From: a bacterium
GTDB lineage: Bacteria > Verrucomicrobiota > Verrucomicrobiia > Limisphaerales > J093
Assembly (NCBI GenBank): GCA_021780105.1
Contig: JAJXZJ010000014.1
Coordinates: forward strand, 1 to 64,000
Direction: 5' to 3'
Length of the DNA stretch: 64,000 bases
The translations under genes and the position numbers were made by a program. Every line of letters begins with the position of its first letter. Position 1 is the first letter of the stretch. The notes below the pieces were generated by a model. The model did no database searches, was not told where the DNA came from, and saw nothing but the letters and a program-made list of their open reading frames with translations. Shown here one piece after another: positions 53,879 through 63,189 of the stretch.

Positions 53879-56814
53879 ACCCGACCCCTTCGCTCTGGCT
53901 GCACGTCCTCGGCCTGCTCGCGGTGCAAACCGCGCTGGTGGTGGCGCTGGCGGCGGCGGTCCAACCGCTCCTGCGTCCGGTCCGCTGGAAACACACCGTC
54001 TGGCTGGCGGCGCTGGCCGGCACCGTGCTCGTCTTTGCCAACGCGCTCTTTGGCCTCGACCACCACGTCCACGCGTGGCTCACGTCGAAGCCGGCGCCTT
54101 CGCCGCAATTCGTCGTGAAGGGAAATCTCCCGGTTCGAGGCGAATTTACGCCGCCAGCCAGCTTGGCTTCGTCGGATGAAACCTTGGTCAGCCCGCCGCC
54201 GATGTTGCCCAGCCATGCTGCGCCGAAGCCGGTCTGGTGGCCGGCCTGGCTGTGGCTGGCGGGCGCGATTTTGCTCAGCGTCCGTGCCATTGCGTTCCGC
54301 CTGTGGTTCGCGCTGGTCTGGCGGCGACGCCAGATTGAACCGGATGAAGAGAACCTTCGTCACGTTGGCGAGCTGGCGGCGCAACTCGGCTTGCGCCGGC
54401 GCGTCCAAGTGGTGGCGTCGCCCTCGCTCGCCGCGCCGATTGCGTTCGGCGCGCTGCGGCCAACGATCGGTCTGCCGGCGGATTTCTGGCAGACGCACTC
54501 GCGGGCGGAACAGGACGCGATGCTGCTGCATGAACTGGCGCACCTGGCGGCGCGCGATCCGCTCTGGCTGGTGCTGGCGGACGCCGCCACGGCGCTGCTG
54601 TGGTGGCATCCGCTGGTCTGGTGGGCGCGACGCCAATTCCGCGCCGCGTGCGAGGCGGCGGCGGACGAGGCCAGCCTGCTGCTCGATGACGGTCCGGCGG
54701 TTTTGGCCGGTTGCCTGGTGACGCTCGCCGGGCGATTGCAGCAACGCCGGGCAACTGGCTTGCTGGGCATGGCGGGATTCCGGTCAGGACTGGGCCGGCG
54801 TGTGGAACGCCTGCTCGCCCTGCCGACATCGGGAACGCGACTGGTCGCCGGCGGCCGATTCAAATTCGCCGTCGCGGTGGGCGTGCTGGCCGGCGTGGCG
54901 CTGGTGATCGGGACGACCGCGTGGGCGTTGCCTCATCATGGAGCCGCCCAACCGACTTTGCTGGTGCTGGCCGAACAAACCTTCGTCGGCGCACTGGCGC
55001 CAGCAAATACAGCGGCGACGACAACCAACTCAGCCCCGACCGCGGCCAGTCCGCAGACCGAGGCCAACACAGGCGCAACCGCTGCCCCGGCGGCGTCTGC
55101 AACCAACGCGGCGACGGCAAGCCCGGTTTCAACGCTCGTCCAGGACGGCAAGCTGCTTTATGAAATGGGCAAGCTGGACGAAGCCGAAGCCAAATTGAAA
55201 AACGCACTCAGCCAGAATCCCAACAATGCCGCGGCCCTCTACTACTTGAAGCTTGTCCAGGAAGCACGCGCGGACCAGGCAAGGCGACAAAGCGAAGCGG
55301 CTGCGAAAAGCAAATTGATTGAAGTGAAGACACCTTCGAACCCGACGGCTTTGGTTTCCACCCAGCTCTATACTCGCACTTTCATGGTAAATCCGAACAT
55401 CGTCGTTCATAATCTCGAAGCGATCGCCGGGCACACGACTCGCCCGGCTTCCACCAATACGCCACCACCGAAGCCGGGTTCGGTGGTGAGGCTCATGCGG
55501 GATTACTTTCGCGCCCTCGGCGTGGACTTCGGCGGAATGAATGCACCGGAGAGCGGAACAAACGAGTTCGCCAACGGGTTTCAAACCGCGCAAGGCAAGG
55601 CCATGTTTTTCAATGACCGCAACGGCATCCTGTTGGTCCGGACCACCGGTGCGGATATGAACATCCTCGAAACCGCAGTCTCGGCGTTGAATGTGACGCC
55701 GCCGCAGGTGGTCATCGAGGCGCGGTTCGTTGAAATCCCTGAAAATGACAGCAAGGCGCTGGGTTTCGATTGGTATCTCGGCAACTTCAAAATGAATTCA
55801 CCGGCGAGCACAAACGCGGTGCAGACCGTCGCCGGTTTGAGGAACGACGCACAATTCCGGGGAGATTCTGCTGGAGTTCCCGGGACCAACTGGTTTCTCG
55901 GCAACTTCACCATGAATCTACCAGCGGGATCGAACGGCCCGTCCGGCAACCCACAAGATTCTGGAGTTCCCTCGACCAACCCGCCGGCTACCGCGGTCGC
56001 GTCCACCAACGAAACGAAGGAACTGCGCGGCGACCAGCTTGATTGGGCCGGCAAAGGCGTCACCAACGCTCACAACGTTCGCGTCACCGCGGCGCTTGGT
56101 TCGCAGATTACGGGCGTCCTGACGGAACCGCAGTTTCGCGGCGTATTGAAGGCTCTCCAGCAACACGCCGGCGTGGACGTGCTCTCGACGCCGAAGGTGA
56201 CCACGCTCAGCGGCCGGCAGGCGCAGATTCAGGTTTCCGAGATGCAGACCGTCGTCACCGGGATTGATCCCAAGGCGGTGGTGCAACCTGGCGAACGCCC
56301 GCCCGGCGGGACGAACGCGACGCCATTTACGACCACGCAGATTCCCCTCGGACCCACGCTCGATGTGTTGCCGACGGTGGGCGCTGACGGCTACAGCATT
56401 GAGTTGAAGGTAATCCCAACGTTGACCGAGTTCCTGGGCTACGACCAACCGCCAAAGGATACGACAGTGGCGATTTGGGAGAACGGGAAACCGAAGTCCG
56501 TGGCGTTGCCGTTGCCCCGTTTTCGCGTCCGGCAGATGGAAACGACGGCGCGCGTTTGGGACGGCCAGACACTCGTCCTCGGCGGCCTGACATCCGAAGA
56601 CGTGCAGAAGCTCAAAGAGAAGGTGCCGGTGCTGGGCGATCTGCCACTGGTGGGGTCGTTTTTCCGCAGCGAGTCGCAACAGACCGTCAAGAAACGTCTG
56701 CTGGTGTTCGTCACCGCCACGATCATTGACCCAGCCGGCAACCGGGTTCACCCGGCCGGAAAAGAGCCGTTCGATCCGAACCGGATTCCGGCACCGGCGC
56801 CGGCCGCGCACTGA
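53875..56814 (+). CDS. BlaR1-type M56 membrane protease fused to TPR and secretin domains
   Basis: A 979-residue fusion. Residues 1-350 form a BlaR1-like M56 membrane protease with four helices (about 10-30, 40-60, 125-150 and 330-352). The zinc motif is HELAH (219-223) in LLHELAHLAARDP, and the third ligand is probably E260 in ACEAAADEASL. A linker rich in Ala/Thr/Ser follows. A TPR-like pair is at 418-465 (LLYEMGKLDEAEAKLKNAL). From about 500 there is a secretin N-type domain (RLMRDYFRALGVDF, PPQVVIEARFVEIPEN near 608). A secretin homology domain runs from about 734 to 960 (VDVLSTPKVTTLSGRQAQIQVSE, VWDGQTLVLGGLTSEDV, KVPVLGDLPLVGSFFRSE). The antibiotic-sensor domain of true BlaR1 is absent. 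I am confident of the parts, not of what they do together. Confidence 0.85.
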   Translation: MNPTPSLWLHVLGLLAVQTALVVALAAAVQPLLRPVRWKHTVWLAALAGTVLVFANALFGLDHHVHAWLTSKPAPSPQFVVKGNLPVRGEFTPPASLASSDETLVSPPPMLPSHAAPKPVWWPAWLWLAGAILLSVRAIAFRLWFALVWRRRQIEPDEENLRHVGELAAQLGLRRRVQVVASPSLAAPIAFGALRPTIGLPADFWQTHSRAEQDAMLLHELAHLAARDPLWLVLADAATALLWWHPLVWWARRQFRAACEAAADEASLLLDDGPAVLAGCLVTLAGRLQQRRATGLLGMAGFRSGLGRRVERLLALPTSGTRLVAGGRFKFAVAVGVLAGVALVIGTTAWALPHHGAAQPTLLVLAEQTFVGALAPANTAATTTNSAPTAASPQTEANTGATAAPAASATNAATASPVSTLVQDGKLLYEMGKLDEAEAKLKNALSQNPNNAAALYYLKLVQEARADQARRQSEAAAKSKLIEVKTPSNPTALVSTQLYTRTFMVNPNIVVHNLEAIAGHTTRPASTNTPPPKPGSVVRLMRDYFRALGVDFGGMNAPESGTNEFANGFQTAQGKAMFFNDRNGILLVRTTGADMNILETAVSALNVTPPQVVIEARFVEIPENDSKALGFDWYLGNFKMNSPASTNAVQTVAGLRNDAQFRGDSAGVPGTNWFLGNFTMNLPAGSNGPSGNPQDSGVPSTNPPATAVASTNETKELRGDQLDWAGKGVTNAHNVRVTAALGSQITGVLTEPQFRGVLKALQQHAGVDVLSTPKVTTLSGRQAQIQVSEMQTVVTGIDPKAVVQPGERPPGGTNATPFTTTQIPLGPTLDVLPTVGADGYSIELKVIPTLTEFLGYDQPPKDTTVAIWENGKPKSVALPLPRFRVRQMETTARVWDGQTLVLGGLTSEDVQKLKEKVPVLGDLPLVGSFFRSESQQTVKKRLLVFVTATIIDPAGNRVHPAGKEPFDPNRIPAPAPAAH

Positions 56815-56829
56815 GCTGACGCGCCGCGG

Positions 56830-58443
56830 TCAGGCCGGCAGTTGCAGCCGCGTGTCGCGTTGCGCCCAGGCCGGGTCGGCGTCCGGGTGGTCCAGGTTGT
56901 AGTGCAGGCCACGGCTTTCGGGTCGCTGCATGGCACAGCGCACGATCAGCTCGGCGACGGTGGCAATGTTGCGCAGCTCCACCAAGTCGGCGGTGATGAC
57001 GAAATCCCAGTAGTATTCCTGGATTTCGGCCTGGAGGTTTTGGATGCGCTTGACGGCGCGCTGAAGCCGTTTGTCCGTGCGGACAATGCCCACGTAATCC
57101 CACATCAGGCGGCGGATCTCGTCCCAGAGGTGCGCCACGACGACGAGTTCGTCCGGATTCGAGGCCTTGCCGCGCCGCCACGGCGGAATGGCCGCGGGTT
57201 GCGGCTGCGCCTTGTCCGCGGTCACCCGCGCCGCCGCCCGGTGCGCGCAGACGAGGGCCTCGAGCAGCGAATTGCTGGCGAGCCGGTTCGCGCCGTGCAG
57301 GCCGGTGCAGGCGACTTCGCCGATCGCGTAAAGGCCGGGAATTTCCGTTTCGCCGTCCACGTTGGTCACCACGCCGCCACACTGGAAATGCGCGGCCGGC
57401 GCGACCGGAATCGGCTCCTTGGTCATGTCAATGCCGTAGTCCAGGCACGTTTCGTAGATGTTCGGAAAGCGGCGGATGATGAACGGCGCCGGCTTGTGGG
57501 TGATGTCGAGCTGCACGTGATCGGCGCCACTCTTCTTCATCTCGCTGTCAATGGCGCGGGCCACGATGTCGCGCGGCGCGAGCGATTTGAGCGGATGACA
57601 CTCGTCCATGAACTCGCGGCCGTCGAGCGCCCGGAGCACGGCGCCCTCGCCGCGCACGGCTTCGCTGATGAGGAACGACTTGGCCCTGGGATGGTAAAGG
57701 CACGTCGGGTGGAACTGGATGAACTCCATGTCCGCCACCGTGGCGCCGGCGCGGTAGGCCATCGCCACGCCGTCGCCGGTGGCGATGTCCGGGTTGGTGG
57801 TGATCAAATACACCTTCCCGCAGCCGCCGGTGGCCAGCACCACGCTGCCGGCGGCGAAAGGCTTCACGACGCGTGCGGTCTTGTCCAACACGTAGGCGCC
57901 CAGACAACGGTTCGGTCCGGGCAGGCCGACCTTCGCCGAGGTGACGAGGTTGATGGCAATGTGATTTTCAAAGAAGGTGATGTTCGGCTGCCGGCTGGCG
58001 GCGTTCAGCAGGGCGCGCTCGATCTCCCGGCCGGTGACATCCTTCGCGTGCAGGATGCGCCGTTTGGAGTGCCCCCCCTCGCGGCCCAGATCGAGTTCCC
58101 TGGCGCCCGGCACTTCGTCCGACTCGCGTTCGGAGAAGTGCATTCCCAGCGCCATCAACTCGGCGATCCGCGGCGGACCTTCCTGCACGATCTGGCGGAC
58201 CACGTCCTCGCGGCACAAGCCCGCACCGGCGGTAAGCGTGTCGCGGACGTGCAGCTCGAACGAGTCCTCCTTGCTGGTCACGGAGGCGATGCCGCCCTGG
58301 GCATAGTTCGTGTTGGAGTCGGCGCTCCGCTTCTTGGTGACAATGGCCACGCGGCCGTGCGGCGCCACTTTCAGCGCGAAAAACAGGCCGGCGATGCCGC
58401 TGCCAAGAACGAGGTAATCGAAGGTCAGGGTCGTGTCTTGCAT
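56830..58443 (-). CDS. nadB: L-aspartate oxidase
   Basis: First enzyme of NAD synthesis from aspartate, using FAD. The 537 residues carry [15 protein letters not shown] near 10-24, [12 protein letters not shown] near 45, the [20 protein letters not shown] stretch near 126, HPTCLYHP near 245 and the [24 protein letters not shown] ending of the FAD domain. The C-terminal helical domain is complete. It converges with the M56/secretin gene (15 bases between stops). panC follows upstream on the same strand; nadA and nadC are not seen. Confidence 0.95.
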   Translation of the reverse strand: MQDTTLTFDYLVLGSGIAGLFFALKVAPHGRVAIVTKKRSADSNTNYAQGGIASVTSKEDSFELHVRDTLTAGAGLCREDVVRQIVQEGPPRIAELMALGMHFSERESDEVPGARELDLGREGGHSKRRILHAKDVTGREIERALLNAASRQPNITFFENHIAINLVTSAKVGLPGPNRCLGAYVLDKTARVVKPFAAGSVVLATGGCGKVYLITTNPDIATGDGVAMAYRAGATVADMEFIQFHPTCLYHPRAKSFLISEAVRGEGAVLRALDGREFMDECHPLKSLAPRDIVARAIDSEMKKSGADHVQLDITHKPAPFIIRRFPNIYETCLDYGIDMTKEPIPVAPAAHFQCGGVVTNVDGETEIPGLYAIGEVACTGLHGANRLASNSLLEALVCAHRAAARVTADKAQPQPAAIPPWRRGKASNPDELVVVAHLWDEIRRLMWDYVGIVRTDKRLQRAVKRIQNLQAEIQEYYWDFVITADLVELRNIATVAELIVRCAMQRPESRGLHYNLDHPDADPAWAQRDTRLQLPA

Positions 58444-58451
58444 GGAAACAT

Positions 58452-59321
58452 TCAGTTCAACCGCGCGTTGTCAATCAGCCGGGTCTTGCCCACGAACACC
58501 GCCAGCGCCAGGTGGGTGCCGTGCGTGACCCGCTCAGCCGGCGCAAGCGTGTCCGCGTCAAAAAACTCCACGTAATCCAGGCGCGCGGCCGGTTCGCGTT
58601 CGACGAAGGTTTTCAATGCCGCCTTCAACCGCGCCGCGGTGACGGGCTTCGGCGCGTGGTTCACCACGGCCTGCGCTTCCTGGATCGCGCGCCAGAGCAC
58701 CGTCGCCTGCCGCCGCTCATCGGCGGACAGGTATTTGTTCCGCGAACTCAGCGCCAGACCGTCCGGCTCGCGCACGGTGGGCGCGACGACGATTTCCAGC
58801 GGAAAATTCAGGTCGCGCGCCATGCGCCGGACAATGGCCGCCTGTTGAAAATCTTTCGCACCGAACACCGCCACGTCTGGCAGCACGAGGTTGAACAGCT
58901 TCGCGACCACCGTCGTCACGCCGCGAAAGTGCGTCGGCCGCGTCACGCCCTCCATGCCGCGGCCAAGCGCCTCCTCGACCACGTAGGAGCTGAACTCCGC
59001 GCCGACCGGCCGCGGATACATCTCCTCGGCGGTCGGAACAAACAGCACGTCCACGCCGGCCTCACGGCAGAGCCGGCGGTCACGCGGCAAATCGCGCGGG
59101 TATTTGGCCAGGTCCTCGTGCGGCGCAAACTGGGTGGGATTGACGAAGATGCTGACAACCACCACGCCGTCGCGGCCGACCCGCCGGCGGGCCGCTTGGA
59201 CCAGACTCAGATGGCCCGCGTGCAGGTAGCCCATCGTCGGCACGAACCCGACGCGGACCCCGGCGGCGCGCCAGCGGCGGGCCAGCCGTTGCATCGCGAC
59301 CACGGAAGTAACCACGCGCAT
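58452..59321 (-). CDS. panC: Pantothenate synthetase
   Basis: Joins pantoate and beta-alanine with ATP. The 289 residues have [18 protein letters not shown] with the HAGH motif at 34-37, [27 protein letters not shown] near 56, [23 protein letters not shown] near 150 and LSSRNKYLS near 190. It ends with the usual dimerisation part. The stop is nine bases from the nadB start. Confidence 0.96.
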   Translation of the reverse strand: MRVVTSVVAMQRLARRWRAAGVRVGFVPTMGYLHAGHLSLVQAARRRVGRDGVVVVSIFVNPTQFAPHEDLAKYPRDLPRDRRLCREAGVDVLFVPTAEEMYPRPVGAEFSSYVVEEALGRGMEGVTRPTHFRGVTTVVAKLFNLVLPDVAVFGAKDFQQAAIVRRMARDLNFPLEIVVAPTVREPDGLALSSRNKYLSADERRQATVLWRAIQEAQAVVNHAPKPVTAARLKAALKTFVEREPAARLDYVEFFDADTLAPAERVTHGTHLALAVFVGKTRLIDNARLN

Positions 59322-59512
59322 AGCGTTAACTTGGAAGCATCGCCTCCGCGAATCAATCCTATTGTCAACCGCCCGCCGGCAGACTACAAGACGCCCATGA
59401 CAAACCCATTGTTGAGGCCCGTTAACGCTGGCGGCGCGGGTTTCGTGCTGCTGTTGGACGCCGCGCTGGCGGCAGTGTGGAAAAGCGAACCGGAAATCAA
59501 GTAACCTGCACC

Positions 59513-60619
59513 ATGCGCACTTTGGCCGTTTTCATTCTGACGCTCGCGATCATGGGTGCCGTGGCGGCGCCCGCCGGGTCGCCAACTTCCGCCGGCGGGT
59601 TGCTCCCCGTCCGCGGGGTGCATCTCTCGGCGCCGTCGAAAAAGGATCTGCCGCTGGCGCTGACGTTCATCCGGCAAACGCTGCCCAAGGAAGGCGTCAA
59701 CACGCTCGTCCTGGAATTCGATTACAACTACGACTTCCAGTCGCGACCCGAGTTTGCCGATCCTGCCGCGCTCAACCGCACAGACGTGCGCCAACTGGTG
59801 CAAGCCTGCCGTGACGCCAGCGTCGAACTGATTCCGCAGATCAACTGCCTCGGCCACCAATCCTGGTCCACGCACACGGACCGGCTGCTGACCAAGCATC
59901 CGGAGTTCGACGAAACGCCGGGCAAATATCCCGACAACAAGGGCATTTACTGCCGCAGCTATTGTCCGCTGCATCCCGGCGTCCACGCGGTGCTGTTTGA
60001 CCTGATTGACGAACTCGCCAAGGCGTGCGAGGCGAAGTCGTTTCACGTCGGCATGGACGAAGTCTTCATCCTGGCCGACCCGGATTGCCCGCGGTGCAAA
60101 GACAAATCGAAGGCCGAACTCTTCGCCGGCGAGGTCAGCACGCTCGACGCGCATCTGAAGAAAATCGGCTGCCGGATGTGGATGTGGGGCGACCGGTTCC
60201 TGGACGGCAAGGCCACCGGCACCGGCGAATGGGAAGGCAGCGAAAACGGCACGTTCCCGGCCGTGGATCACGTGCCGAAGGACATCGTCATTTGCGACTG
60301 GCACTACGACAAGGCGCCGGAAACCGTGCGGTTCTTCGCGGACAAGGGCTTTGACGTGGTTCCCTGCCCGTGGCGGAAATCACCTGTCGCGCTGGCGCAA
60401 CTGGCGCAGGTCCGCGCCATCCGAGCTGAAGCATCGCAACCGGCCGCCAAACACGCGCTCGGTGTGCTGCAAACGACCTGGTGCGGCTTCGCTCCCTTCG
60501 TCCGCGCCTACGACGCGCAGGCCGCCGGCGAGGCGGTCGCGAAGAACGGCGCCGGCGAATCGGCGGATTGTTTCCGCGCGCTGTTTCAGGCCATCCGCAA
60601 AAAACCGGCGTCACCGTGA
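59513..60619 (+). CDS. Secreted GH20-like hydrolase
   Basis: A 368-residue protein with a signal peptide (RTLAVFILTLAIMGAVAAPAG). RGVHLSAPSKKDLPLALTFIRQTLPKEGVNTLVLEFDYNYDF is the first barrel strand-helix. The H-x-G-x-D-E element of GH20 hexosaminidases appears as HVGMDEVF with D182-E183; the usual second G is M. INCLGHQSWST and CPRCKDKSK follow. ATG 59513 begins the signal peptide. It would cut an amino-sugar polymer outside the cytoplasm; this is inferred from the family. Confidence 0.78.
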   Translation: MRTLAVFILTLAIMGAVAAPAGSPTSAGGLLPVRGVHLSAPSKKDLPLALTFIRQTLPKEGVNTLVLEFDYNYDFQSRPEFADPAALNRTDVRQLVQACRDASVELIPQINCLGHQSWSTHTDRLLTKHPEFDETPGKYPDNKGIYCRSYCPLHPGVHAVLFDLIDELAKACEAKSFHVGMDEVFILADPDCPRCKDKSKAELFAGEVSTLDAHLKKIGCRMWMWGDRFLDGKATGTGEWEGSENGTFPAVDHVPKDIVICDWHYDKAPETVRFFADKGFDVVPCPWRKSPVALAQLAQVRAIRAEASQPAAKHALGVLQTTWCGFAPFVRAYDAQAAGEAVAKNGAGESADCFRALFQAIRKKPASP

Positions 60620-60720
60620 GGAGCACTTCGATTCATTCTCCCGCGCAATTCAAGGACCGCCTGGCGTGTTGATTTTCCGCCGCCCCGGCGGGCCGGCACC
60701 CAACCCAACCCCAATCCAGC

Positions 60721-62061
60721 ATGGCTCGATTTCAATACCGAACCACCCCGACGGAAACCGACCGGATGCCGAAGGGTATTTCCTTCATTGTCGCCAACGA
60801 AGCCGCGGAACGTTTCTGCTACTACGGCATCAACGGCATCCTGGTGATCTTCATGACGCAGTATCTGCGCAACGCGAGCGGCCAGCTCGACGTCATGCAC
60901 CAGGAACAGGCCGAGGCGTGGTATCACCTGTTCGTCTCCTGCGTGTATTTTCTGCCGGTGCTCGGCGCCTTTCTGGCGGACGCCGTGCTGGGCAAATACC
61001 GCACGATCTTCTACCTGTCGCTGGTGTATTGCCTGGGCAACCTGGTGTTGTCCCTGAACGTCACCCGGCTCGGCCTCGGCCTCGGCCTGGTGTTGATTGC
61101 GCTCGGCTCCGGCGGCATCAAGCCGTGCGTGTCGGCCAACGTGGGCGACCAGTTCGGCCAGTCCAACCAGCACCTGCTGCCCAAGGTTTTCAGTTGGTTC
61201 TATTTTTCCATCAACCTCGGCTCGGCGTTCTCCACGATCATCATCCCGGAGATGCTGGACAAGAAAGGCCCCTACTGGGCGTTCGGCCTGCCGGGCATTT
61301 TCATGGCGCTGGCCACCCTGCTCTTCTGGTTCGGACGCAAGCAATACGTCCATGTCGCGCCGCCTGGCCTGAAAAAGTATTTCCGCGAATTCGCCAGTGG
61401 CGAAAACCTGAAGTCCGTGGCCAACCTGCTGATTCTCGTTCCGTTCGCCGCGATGTTCTGGGCGCTGTGGCAGCAGAACTTTTCCTCGTGGGTGCTCCAG
61501 TCGGAGAAGATGAACCGCGTCCTGTTCGGCCACGAATGGCTGCCGGCGCAAATCCAGACGGCCAACCCGATCTTTGTCTTGGCCATGCTGCCGCTGATGT
61601 CCTACGTCGTCTATCCGACCCTCGAGAAGTTCGTGAGGGTGACGCCGCTGCGGAAGTTCGGCGCCGGCTTGTTCGCGATCGTCATCGCCTTCGCCATCGT
61701 CGGCTGGATTCAGACACGCATTGACGCCGGCGAACGGCCGCACATCGGCTGGCAGCTTCTCGCCTTCGGCGTGCTCACCGCGGGCGAAGTCCTGGTGTCG
61801 GTGACGCATCTGGAATTTTCCTACACGCAGGCGCCGCGCAAGATGAAATCGCTCGTAATGTGCCTGTATCTCGGCTCGGTCGCGCTGGGCAACGTGTTCA
61901 CCGCCGCCGTGAACCTGTTCATCCAAAATCCCGACGGCACGTCCAAGCTGACCGGCGCGAGCTACTTTTTCTTCTTCGTGTGGGTCATGCTCGGCACGGC
62001 CGTCCTCTGGCTGTTCATCTCGCCGTTCTACCGCGGCCGGACCTACCAGGCGGCGGAATAA
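60721..62061 (+). CDS. Proton-dependent oligopeptide transporter (POT/PTR family)
   Basis: A 446-residue membrane protein of about 12-14 helices. NEAAERFCYYGINGILVIFMTQYL has the ExxERFxYYG motif of helix 1. LGAFLADAVLGKYRTIFYLSLVYCLGNLVL is the PTR signature 1. WFYFSINLGSAFSTIIIPEML is signature 2 (FYxxINxGS). ExxER Glu and Arg are in place, so H+ coupling is likely. It imports di- and tripeptides. It is followed by hydroxyproline-using genes, which suggests use of collagen-like peptides. Confidence 0.93.
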   Translation: MARFQYRTTPTETDRMPKGISFIVANEAAERFCYYGINGILVIFMTQYLRNASGQLDVMHQEQAEAWYHLFVSCVYFLPVLGAFLADAVLGKYRTIFYLSLVYCLGNLVLSLNVTRLGLGLGLVLIALGSGGIKPCVSANVGDQFGQSNQHLLPKVFSWFYFSINLGSAFSTIIIPEMLDKKGPYWAFGLPGIFMALATLLFWFGRKQYVHVAPPGLKKYFREFASGENLKSVANLLILVPFAAMFWALWQQNFSSWVLQSEKMNRVLFGHEWLPAQIQTANPIFVLAMLPLMSYVVYPTLEKFVRVTPLRKFGAGLFAIVIAFAIVGWIQTRIDAGERPHIGWQLLAFGVLTAGEVLVSVTHLEFSYTQAPRKMKSLVMCLYLGSVALGNVFTAAVNLFIQNPDGTSKLTGASYFFFFVWVMLGTAVLWLFISPFYRGRTYQAAE

Positions 62062-62247
62062 GCCACCGCGAGGACGGCGGGCGCATCTCAATTCTTTGCA
62101 GAAACCAGCAAGGCCAAGCCAACTCGAGCCGAATCCTTGCCGTGGAACAGCCGTCGCGGCTGTCACTGCCAACGCCGGTTTGCGGGTGCAGGTTCTTGCC
62201 ATTCTGACAAGACAATCCGCCCGGTTTGCGTCATGCTCTGCGCCGGT

Positions 62248-63189
62248 ATGAATGCGACTTCGCGGCACCTCATCACGGTGGTGGATACGCACACCGGCGG
62301 CGAACCCACGCGCGTCGTGGTCGCCGGCGGTCCTGACCTCGGTGGTGGTTCGCTGGCCGAACGTCGCGAGTGCTTCCGCGCCGCACACGACCGTTTCCGC
62401 TCGGCCATCGCGAACGAACCGCGCGGGTCCGACGTGACGGTCGGCGCGTTGTTGTGCGAACCGGCGGATTCCTCCTGCGCCGCCGGCGTCATTTTCTTCA
62501 ACAACGTCGGCTACCTCGGCATGTGCGGCCACGGCACCATCGGCGTCGTGGTCGCGCTCGCCCACCTTGGCCGCCTCGGCCCCGGTGATCATCGCCTGGA
62601 AACGCCGGTGGGCGTGGTCACCGCCACACTCCACGCCGACGGCCGTGTTTCCGTGGCGAACGTGCCCAGCCACCGCGCGCACCACGCCGTCACGGTGGAC
62701 GTGCCCGGTGTCGGCCCGGTGACGGGCGACATCGCCTGGGGCGGCAACTGGTTTTTCCTGGTGGAGAAACACGGCCTCGCGTTGACCCTGGCCAACGTGG
62801 ACCAACTGACGGACGTGACGTGGCGAATGCGCCAGGCCGTCAACGCCGCGGGTTTTCCGGAGGTGGACCACGTTGAACTCTTCGGCCCGCCCACGTTGCC
62901 CGGCGCCAACGCGCGGAATTTCGTCCTCTGCCCCGGCAAAGCCTACGATCGCTCGCCGTGCGGCACCGGCACGAGCGCGAAGATCGCGTGCCTGGCCGCC
63001 GACGGCAAACTCGCCGAGGGCGCGCTGTGGGTGCAGGAGAGCATCATCGGCAGCACGTTCACGGCGCATTACCGGCGGGCGGCGGACGGCCGCGTGCTGC
63101 CGGTCATCACCGGCACCGCGTTCGTCAACGCGGAGACCAAGCTGCTGCTCGACCCCAACGACCCCTTCTGCTGGGGCATCCGCCATTGA
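62248..63189 (+). CDS. 4-hydroxyproline 2-epimerase (proline racemase family)
   Basis: A 313-residue racemase-fold enzyme. Both catalytic cysteines are present: C93 in [14 protein letters not shown] and C238 in [13 protein letters not shown]. This excludes the dehydratase group, which has Thr at the second place. [14 protein letters not shown] is the family start, and [10 protein letters not shown] is the substrate loop. trans-4-hydroxy-L-proline would be turned into the D isomer. ATG 62248 is chosen; an ATG five codons earlier is possible. The FAD enzyme starts inside the stop codon, so the two are coupled. Confidence 0.88.
   Translation: MNATSRHLITVVDTHTGGEPTRVVVAGGPDLGGGSLAERRECFRAAHDRFRSAIANEPRGSDVTVGALLCEPADSSCAAGVIFFNNVGYLGMCGHGTIGVVVALAHLGRLGPGDHRLETPVGVVTATLHADGRVSVANVPSHRAHHAVTVDVPGVGPVTGDIAWGGNWFFLVEKHGLALTLANVDQLTDVTWRMRQAVNAAGFPEVDHVELFGPPTLPGANARNFVLCPGKAYDRSPCGTGTSAKIACLAADGKLAEGALWVQESIIGSTFTAHYRRAADGRVLPVITGTAFVNAETKLLLDPNDPFCWGIRH

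Noticed and set aside
62147..62163. ACAGCC-N5-GGCTGT hairpin as terminator of the peptide transporter gene
   Set aside because: A six-pair stem without T-run is too weak to call.
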